Shown here one piece after another: positions 1 to 5,495 of a stretch of DNA of 5,495 nucleotides; position 1 is the first letter of the stretch, and every line of letters starts with the position of its first letter. The position numbers and the translations under genes were made by a program. Origin of the DNA: Bacteroidales bacterium. GTDB taxonomy: Bacteria > Bacteroidota > Bacteroidia > Bacteroidales > UBA932. Location: the NCBI GenBank assembly GCA_024695285.1, contig JAILIM010000040.1, positions 1-5,495 of the forward strand, read 5' to 3'. The notes under the pieces were generated by a model. The model was given only the letters and a program-made list of their open reading frames with translations. It did not search any database and was not told where the DNA came from.

Positions 1-1708
<1,708 letters not shown>

Positions 1709-1730
1709 GATATTGATAATTATTAGTGTC

Positions 1731-1757
1731 AAAAAAGCGCCTCCAAAACGGAGACGC
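1731..1757 (-). terminator. Rho-independent terminator downstream of glyA
   Basis: Read on the minus strand, GCGTCTCC (1757-1750), loop GTTTT (1749-1745) and GGAGGCGC (1744-1737) form an 8-bp GC-rich stem with one G-U wobble, followed directly by six T (1736-1731). It sits 40 bases past the glyA stop. On the plus strand the wobble becomes a C-A mismatch, so the hairpin is built to work leftward. It ends only 22 bases before the groES start codon, so any groES promoter must overlap or precede it. Confidence 0.85.
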
Positions 1758-1772
1758 CTTTTATAGAATCAA

Positions 1773-1797
1773 TCACTGTGCCAGTGACAAAATGTCA
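1773..1797. repeat. Two overlapping short palindromes between glyA and groES
   Basis: TCACTG-TGC-CAGTGA (1773-1787) is a perfect inverted repeat with 6-bp arms. TGACA-AAA-TGTCA (1785-1797) is a second perfect inverted repeat with 5-bp arms, sharing TGA with the first and ending next to the glyA stop codon. They could be an operator upstream of groES, or an accessory hairpin in the glyA 3' untranslated region. They do not match CIRCE (TTAGCACTC-N9-GAGTGCTAA). The symmetry is directly visible; any function is inference. Confidence 0.5.
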
Positions 1798-3144
1798 TTA
1801 ATAGCGGTTCAGCGGCACGCCGGCGGTCATCTGGGTGACTTTGCGGCGCACTTCGGAAAGCACTGCGGTGTGGGCTTCCATTGCGGCTTTCTGCTCCGGC
1901 GTGAGTTCGTCCTTGGCGGTCAGGGCCGACACGGCACGGGCGCAGGAAGACAGCACAGTGTCGATCAGGCCGACGATATAGACCATGTCCTTCTCCACAA
2001 AGCCACGGGAGGTTATGGCAGGCGTGCCGATACGGACGCCGCTGGTCTGGAAGGGACTGCGGGTGTCGAAGGGCACCATATTCTTGTTTATGGTGATGTC
2101 CGCCTTGACAAGCTCGCGCTCCGCTATGCGGCCGGTCACATCCGGGAACTTGCTGCGCAGGTCTATGAGCATCAGGTGGTTGTCGGTGCCGCCGCTGACG
2201 ACTTTGTAGCCCAGGCGGATGAATTCGGCGCACATTGCCTTCGCATTTGCCATCACCTGCTTCTGGTAGGTCACAAATTCAGGCTGCTGGGCCTCATAGA
2301 AGGCCACGGCCTTGGCGGCGATGACGTGCTCGAGCGGGCCTCCCTGCACGCCGGGGAACACGTAGGAGTCCAGCACCTGGCTCATCTTCTTGACCACGCC
2401 CTTGGGAGTCGTACGGCCCTGAGGATCGTCGAAGTCCTCCCCCATCAGGATGATGCCGCCACGGGGACCGCGGAGGGTCTTGTGGGTCGTGGAAGTGACT
2501 ATGTGGGCGTATTTTACGGGGTTTTCAAGCAGTCCGGCGGCAATGAGGCCGGCGGTGTGGGCCATATCGATCCAGAGGATGGCGCCCACCTTGTCGGCGA
2601 TGGCACGCATACGGGGGTAGTCCCATTCGCGGGAATATGCAGAAGCGCCGCCGACAATCAGCTTTGGCTTGTGCTCGACGGCGAGCTGCTCCATCTTGTC
2701 GTAGTCCACACGGCCCGTTTCGGGATCGAGTCCGTAGGCCACTACATTATATAGGATACCGGAAGCGTTGACCGGAGAGCCGTGCGTGAGGTGTCCGCCC
2801 ATGCTGAGGTCCAGGCCCATCATGGTGTCGCCGGGCTTGAGGACGGCCATCGTCACGGCCATGTTGGCCTGCGCGCCGGAATGCGGCTGCACATTGGCCC
2901 ATACGGCGCCGTAGATCTCCTTCAGGCGGTCAATGGCAAGCTGCTCGATCTGGTCCACCACTTCGCAGCCTCCGTAGTAGCGCTTGCCGGGATATCCTTC
3001 CGCATATTTGTTGGTGCAGATGGAGCCCATCGCCCTCAGCACATCGTCCGACACATAATTCTCCGATGCAATCAATTCAAGGCCGCTTTTCTGGCGTTCG
3101 GCCTCTTTCTTGATCAATTCAAACAACTGTATATCCTGTTTCAT
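1798..3144 (-). CDS. glyA: Serine hydroxymethyltransferase (PLP-dependent)
   Basis: GlyA interconverts serine plus tetrahydrofolate with glycine plus 5,10-methylene-tetrahydrofolate, the main cytoplasmic source of one-carbon units for purines, thymidylate and methionine. The 448-residue fold-type I enzyme shows [11 protein letters not shown] (22-32), [16 protein letters not shown] (44-59, catalytic glutamate E49), PHSGAQAN (87-94), HLTHGSPVN (118-126), [12 protein letters not shown] (193-204, PLP-ring aspartate D193), [13 protein letters not shown] (218-230, Schiff-base lysine K222), FPGVQGGP (263-270) and SGVRIGTPA (368-376, carboxylate-binding R371). Compared with E. coli there is about a 13-residue insertion near 235-258, which I recall as usual for Bacteroidetes GlyA. 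The start is ATG 3144, where homology begins and which sits just downstream of a strong promoter. The frame stays open upstream to 3405, but that part is antisense to trmH. The leader is too short (about 15 bases) for a glycine riboswitch. A terminator follows at 1731-1757. Confidence 0.98.
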   Translation of the reverse strand: MKQDIQLFELIKKEAERQKSGLELIASENYVSDDVLRAMGSICTNKYAEGYPGKRYYGGCEVVDQIEQLAIDRLKEIYGAVWANVQPHSGAQANMAVTMAVLKPGDTMMGLDLSMGGHLTHGSPVNASGILYNVVAYGLDPETGRVDYDKMEQLAVEHKPKLIVGGASAYSREWDYPRMRAIADKVGAILWIDMAHTAGLIAAGLLENPVKYAHIVTSTTHKTLRGPRGGIILMGEDFDDPQGRTTPKGVVKKMSQVLDSYVFPGVQGGPLEHVIAAKAVAFYEAQQPEFVTYQKQVMANAKAMCAEFIRLGYKVVSGGTDNHLMLIDLRSKFPDVTGRIAERELVKADITINKNMVPFDTRSPFQTSGVRIGTPAITSRGFVEKDMVYIVGLIDTVLSSCARAVSALTAKDELTPEQKAAMEAHTAVLSEVRRKVTQMTAGVPLNRY

Positions 3145-3164
3145 ACAATGATATTTTAATCCTC

Positions 3165-3196
3165 CAAATATAAGAATTTTTGTACCTTTGTGCAAA
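3165..3196 (-). promoter_or_regulatory. glyA promoter, Bacteroidetes sigma-A type
   Basis: On the minus strand a -33 element TTTG (3196-3193) is followed by exactly 20 bases and then the -7 box TATATTTG (3172-3165), a perfect TAnnTTTG with normal spacing. Transcription should start roughly 5-8 bases downstream, near 3157-3160, giving a leader of about 13-16 bases before ATG 3144. A GGAGG lies right at the -7 box, 16 bases before the ATG, too far and too early to be a ribosome binding site. Confidence 0.75.
3183..3190 (+). promoter_or_regulatory. -7 box for the trmH-esterase operon
   Basis: TACCTTTG is a perfect TAnnTTTG box facing the methyltransferase gene and ends five bases before its ATG (3196). 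Initiation 5-8 bases beyond the box would start the transcript at or next to the start codon, giving a leaderless or nearly leaderless mRNA. No good -33 TTTG is seen at the expected spacing; only a T-run at 3154-3157 lies upstream. The box falls inside the spacer of the opposing glyA promoter. Confidence 0.5.
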
Positions 3197-3723
3197 TGCA
3201 CGACCGCAAACTTCTGAATATCGAACTCGGGCGCGTGAGCCCAGAAGAGTACCGGGAGCTGCCGGATTCCGGTATCGCATTGGTACTTGACAACATACGC
3301 AGCGCCCACAACGTGGGCAGCGCCTTCCGCACCGCCGACGCCTTCAAGGCAGACAAGGTCTGGCTCTGCGGCATCTGCGCCGTGCCGCCAAGCGCTGAAA
3401 TCCACAAGACCGCCCTCGGCTCAGAAGACAGCGTGCCCTGGGAGCACAGGGCGGACACCGCGGAGCTCGTGCGCGAGCTGCAGGGGCAGGGCTGGACGGT
3501 GCTGAGCGTGGAGCAGACACAGAACGCCGTGGAGCTCCAGAACTTCCGGCCGGCGCCGGGCGCCCGCTATGCGCTGGTGTTCGGCAACGAAGTGGACGGG
3601 GTTCAGCAGAGCGTCGTGGACGCCTCCGACGGCGCCCTTGTCATCCCCCAGCACGGCACCAAGCATTCGCTCAATGTCTCCGTCAGCGTCGGCATCGTTC
3701 TTTGGCAATTTAATAGATTATGA
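3196..3723 (+). CDS. SpoU/TrmH-family RNA 2'-O-methyltransferase
   Basis: This SPOUT-fold enzyme is predicted to transfer a methyl group from S-adenosylmethionine to a ribose 2'-hydroxyl in tRNA or rRNA, acting in the cytoplasm as a dimer. At 175 residues it is only the catalytic domain, with no RNA-binding extension of the RlmB type. The three SpoU motifs are present: motif 1 [19 protein letters not shown] (32-50, with N39 and R45), motif 2 VFGNEVDGV (128-136, with E132), and motif 3 [17 protein letters not shown] (150-166, with S158 and N160), which forms the knotted cofactor site. HKTALG (70-75) is also typical of TrmH-like proteins. The exact target (tRNA Gm18 or other) cannot be decided from sequence. 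The start is ATG 3196; an in-frame GTG at 3190 is the last base of the promoter box and is less likely. The stop TGA overlaps the next gene's ATG. Confidence 0.92.
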   Translation: MHDRKLLNIELGRVSPEEYRELPDSGIALVLDNIRSAHNVGSAFRTADAFKADKVWLCGICAVPPSAEIHKTALGSEDSVPWEHRADTAELVRELQGQGWTVLSVEQTQNAVELQNFRPAPGARYALVFGNEVDGVQQSVVDASDGALVIPQHGTKHSLNVSVSVGIVLWQFNRL

Positions 3724-4577
3724 AAAAAATACTCCTCCTTGCGGCCCTGCTGCTTGCAACCGCCACCCTGGGCGCCCAGACCGTCCGTCACACCATGCGC
3801 CACCAGGGCCAGGAACGTGAATACTGGCTCTTCGTCCCCGATTCACTTTGCGCTCGGCGCCCCCTGGTGTTCATATGCCACGGCTACGGCGGCAAGTCCG
3901 AGGGCTACTTCAAGGCAATGATCGACTGCGCCCGGCGGCACGGCTTCGTGCTCTGCTACCCCCAGGGCCTCAAGGACCCGGGCAAGGGCAAGACCGGCTG
4001 GAACGTCGGCTACCCTTCGCAGGAAGGCTGGAAAGTCGACGACGTGGCCTTCATCCTGGCCCTTCAGCGCAAGCTCCAGCGTGAATATAAGTTGAACCGC
4101 GCCAACACCGTATTCAGCGGGATGTCCAACGGCGGCGAGATGTGCTACCTGCTCGCCTACACGCACCCGGAGCGCTTCGCCGCCATCGTCTCGCTGGCCG
4201 GCCTCAACATGGAATGGATCTACCGGGACATCAAGCCCCGCGGCCCCGTGCCCTTCATCGAAATCCACGGCACCGCCGACAAGACCTCCCATTGGGAAGG
4301 CGACCCCGACAACCACGACGGCTGGGGTGAATACATCGCCGTGCCGCACGCAGTCGGGCGTATGATAAGCGTCAACAACTGCACCCATGAAGTCTGTGAC
4401 ACCCTGCCGCTCTACAAGCCCGAAAGCCACACCGTGGTGCGCCACCGCTACCTCGACGGCACCGACGGCAAGGAAGTACGCCTCTATGAGATAATCGGCG
4501 GCGCACACAAAAACGGCTCCGCCGACCTCGACGTCCCCGAGCTCATCTGGGAATTCTCAAGTCAGTACTTCAAGTAG
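3720..4577 (+). CDS. Secreted LpqC/feruloyl-esterase-like alpha/beta hydrolase
   Basis: The 285-residue protein belongs to the esterase group that includes LpqC, polyhydroxybutyrate depolymerase-like and CE1 feruloyl or acetyl esterases. Residues 1-19 form a signal peptide (MKK, leucine/alanine core, LGA) with likely cleavage before Q20, so it acts in the periplasm or at the cell surface. The oxyanion-hole segment is CHGYGG (53-58), VDDVAFI is at 106-112, the nucleophile is S136 in GMSNGG, the acid is probably D187 in HGTAD, and the base is H263 in GGAH. WEGDPDNHDGWGEY (192-205) resembles Bacteroidetes esterases that remove ester groups from plant polysaccharides, but no polysaccharide-utilisation genes are nearby to support that substrate. 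Seven cysteines remain after cleavage, so disulfides such as C221-C226 are possible. The ATG overlaps the methyltransferase stop in ATGA, implying translational coupling. The 3' end overlaps the convergent gene by 16 bp. Substrate is unknown. Confidence 0.88.
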   Translation: MKKILLLAALLLATATLGAQTVRHTMRHQGQEREYWLFVPDSLCARRPLVFICHGYGGKSEGYFKAMIDCARRHGFVLCYPQGLKDPGKGKTGWNVGYPSQEGWKVDDVAFILALQRKLQREYKLNRANTVFSGMSNGGEMCYLLAYTHPERFAAIVSLAGLNMEWIYRDIKPRGPVPFIEIHGTADKTSHWEGDPDNHDGWGEYIAVPHAVGRMISVNNCTHEVCDTLPLYKPESHTVVRHRYLDGTDGKEVRLYEIIGGAHKNGSADLDVPELIWEFSSQYFK

Positions 4578-5470
4578 CGGCGGCCGAAGGACCAGCCCAG
4601 CGAGACCGACAGGGCATTATACGAAAACGGCAGCCCCAGCCATCCGGCCCCGAGCGTGAAACGGCCCAGGTGCAAGTACGCGCCCAGTTCCGCACAGACT
4701 CCCCTTCGGCTGGCGTCCGTGACCTCCATCCACTCCCCTTCGGAATCCTCCCAGCAGAGGCGGCGCATTCCGTAGCCGATGCCGCCGTACACTGAAAAAT
4801 GATCATTCAATCTGTACACAGGTCCAGCCGTAATGAACAGCCTGTCCACTGCTGAGACACCGGTGGTCCAAACGGGCGCGCCGTCAGCAGTCCCGTCCGA
4901 CAGTGCCTGATATGACGGCCTGTGGCAGGAAAAGTTACTGTATATGCCGGCATAGGCTCCATAGAGCGAGCCCACATACTGGACCTTCAACCCGGGAGTG
5001 AATTCAGGAACGACGAGCGCAGCAGCGGAAGCGGAAAAACGATAGTACAACATACTCGGCATTACTCCGCCGGCAAACTGAGTCTTGCCGCAAAGCGAGC
5101 CCGTGACCGGCGCAACCGGTGGCGACAGAGATAAAGGCGCGCACGCCTTCGGAGCCGGCAGCGGCCTGGTATCAGCAGGCACACCGGAAGAATACATGCT
5201 GCGGATGGCTTCATACCTGCGGCGGGCAGCGGCAGGCATACGGTCCCGGGCGCTTTTAAGTTCTTCTTTCAAGGAGCCTAACTCATTCAGCACCACTGCT
5301 ATCTGCCCGTCAGATGCTTTCGACGCCTTAAGCTCAAGGCACATCTTGCAGATACGCTCATAACGGTCAAGCAAATCGTCCCAGGAAGCATACTCTTGCG
5401 AACGAATCACGCCCTGCGCCAGAAGCAGCAGCGAAAAAACCAGAAATAAGCTCCGAAAGCCTTTCATCAT
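4562..5470 (-). CDS. Exported hypothetical protein, probable outer-membrane beta-barrel with N-terminal helical region
   Basis: I do not recognise the family. The 302-residue product starts with a signal peptide (MMKGFRSLFL, leucine-rich core 9-18) with likely cleavage before Q25. Residues 28-92 are charged and helical, possibly a coiled coil (DDLLDRYERI, LNELGSLKEELKSARDRM, AARRRYEAIR), and contain C41-K-M-C44. Residues 97-123 are a proline-rich linker. From about 128 to the end, alternating hydrophobic and aromatic strands with tight turns (KVQYVGSLYGAYAGIYSNF, LFITAGPVYRLNDHFSVYGGIGYGM, LGAYLHLGRFTLGAGWLGL, ALSVSLGWSF) read like an OmpA- or OprF-sized barrel ending in aromatic residues (YLKY). 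Seven cysteines in the mature part is unusual for an outer-membrane protein. The start is ATG 5470, though the adjacent ATG 5467 is equally possible. The stop is TGA at 4564-4562. That this is a real gene is likely; function is unknown. Confidence 0.75.
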   Translation of the reverse strand: MMKGFRSLFLVFSLLLLAQGVIRSQEYASWDDLLDRYERICKMCLELKASKASDGQIAVVLNELGSLKEELKSARDRMPAAARRRYEAIRSMYSSGVPADTRPLPAPKACAPLSLSPPVAPVTGSLCGKTQFAGGVMPSMLYYRFSASAAALVVPEFTPGLKVQYVGSLYGAYAGIYSNFSCHRPSYQALSDGTADGAPVWTTGVSAVDRLFITAGPVYRLNDHFSVYGGIGYGMRRLCWEDSEGEWMEVTDASRRGVCAELGAYLHLGRFTLGAGWLGLPFSYNALSVSLGWSFGRRYLKY

Positions 5471-5472
5471 TG

Positions 5473-5489
5473 CAAAAATAGCAAAAATA
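5473..5489 (-). promoter_or_regulatory. Tandem -7 boxes upstream of the barrel-protein gene
   Basis: On the minus strand TATTTTTG occurs twice, at 5489-5482 and 5480-5473, with one base between the copies. Both match TAnnTTTG. The proximal copy ends two bases before ATG 5470, so the distal copy is the more plausible promoter, giving a leader of only a few bases. The -33 element of either would lie at or beyond the window edge and cannot be checked. Confidence 0.5.
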
Positions 5490-5495
5490 ATCGTA

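Noticed and set aside
1720..1736. TTGACA on the minus strand as an E. coli-type -35 for groES
   Set aside because: No TATAAT-like or TAnnTTTG box lies at a workable distance; the -10 would fall on the groES start codon.
1758..1795. TTTTG followed by TATAAAAG on the minus strand as a groES promoter
   Set aside because: TATAAAAG does not match TAnnTTTG and the spacing is slightly long. It remains a weak possibility but is not supported enough to annotate.
1709..1797. CIRCE operator for groESL
   Set aside because: The palindromes present do not match TTAGCACTC-N9-GAGTGCTAA.
1726..2754. Plus-strand open frame of 342 codons
   Set aside because: Antisense to glyA, begins inside its terminator, and shows no recognisable domain.
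3145..3195. Glycine riboswitch in the glyA leader
   Set aside because: The region is 51 bp, with a predicted leader of about 15 bases, far too short for an aptamer.
3145..3405. N-terminal extension of GlyA by 87 residues
   Set aside because: The frame is open, but the residues match no GlyA, run antisense through trmH and would start upstream of the glyA promoter.
3843..4508. Minus-strand open frame of 221 codons
   Set aside because: Antisense to the esterase, whose signal peptide and catalytic triad are intact; the composition is that of a shadow frame.

Overview
The window looks like ordinary chromosomal DNA from a GC-rich member of the Bacteroidetes, probably order Bacteroidales. Three things point there. 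The intergenic regions carry the phylum's promoter box TAnnTTTG. The starts lack convincing Shine-Dalgarno sequences. The GroEL, GroES and GlyA sequences have Bacteroidetes character, including a GlyA insertion that E. coli lacks. Genus cannot be fixed from the sequence alone.

Layout: (1) 1-1708, minus strand, is the chaperonin operon groES-groEL, with one base between the genes. The last part of groEL (roughly 60-70 codons) lies beyond the left edge. (2) 1709-1797 is an 89-bp spacer holding two overlapping palindromes and a Rho-independent terminator for the upstream gene glyA. No good promoter is visible for groES. (3) 1798-3144, minus strand, is glyA (serine hydroxymethyltransferase). (4) 3145-3195 is a 51-bp divergent promoter region. 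A textbook TTTG-N20-TATATTTG promoter drives glyA, and an overlapping TACCTTTG box probably drives the rightward pair, perhaps without a leader. (5) 3196-4577, plus strand, is a two-gene operon with an ATGA overlap: a SpoU/TrmH-type RNA 2'-O-methyltransferase, then a secreted LpqC/feruloyl-esterase-like alpha/beta hydrolase. (6) 4562-5470, minus strand, is an unrecognised exported protein with an N-terminal helical segment, a proline-rich linker and a probable outer-membrane beta-barrel. Its stop overlaps the esterase tail to tail by 16 bp. Two tandem TATTTTTG boxes lie just before its start.

The genes do not form one pathway. Protein folding (GroES/GroEL), one-carbon and glycine metabolism (GlyA) and RNA modification (TrmH-like) are housekeeping. 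The esterase and the barrel protein are envelope-associated accessory functions. I saw no tRNA, rRNA, mobile element, CRISPR array or defence system, and no evidence of an undescribed multi-gene system. The items most worth a second look are the compact regulatory regions and the uncharacterised barrel protein.
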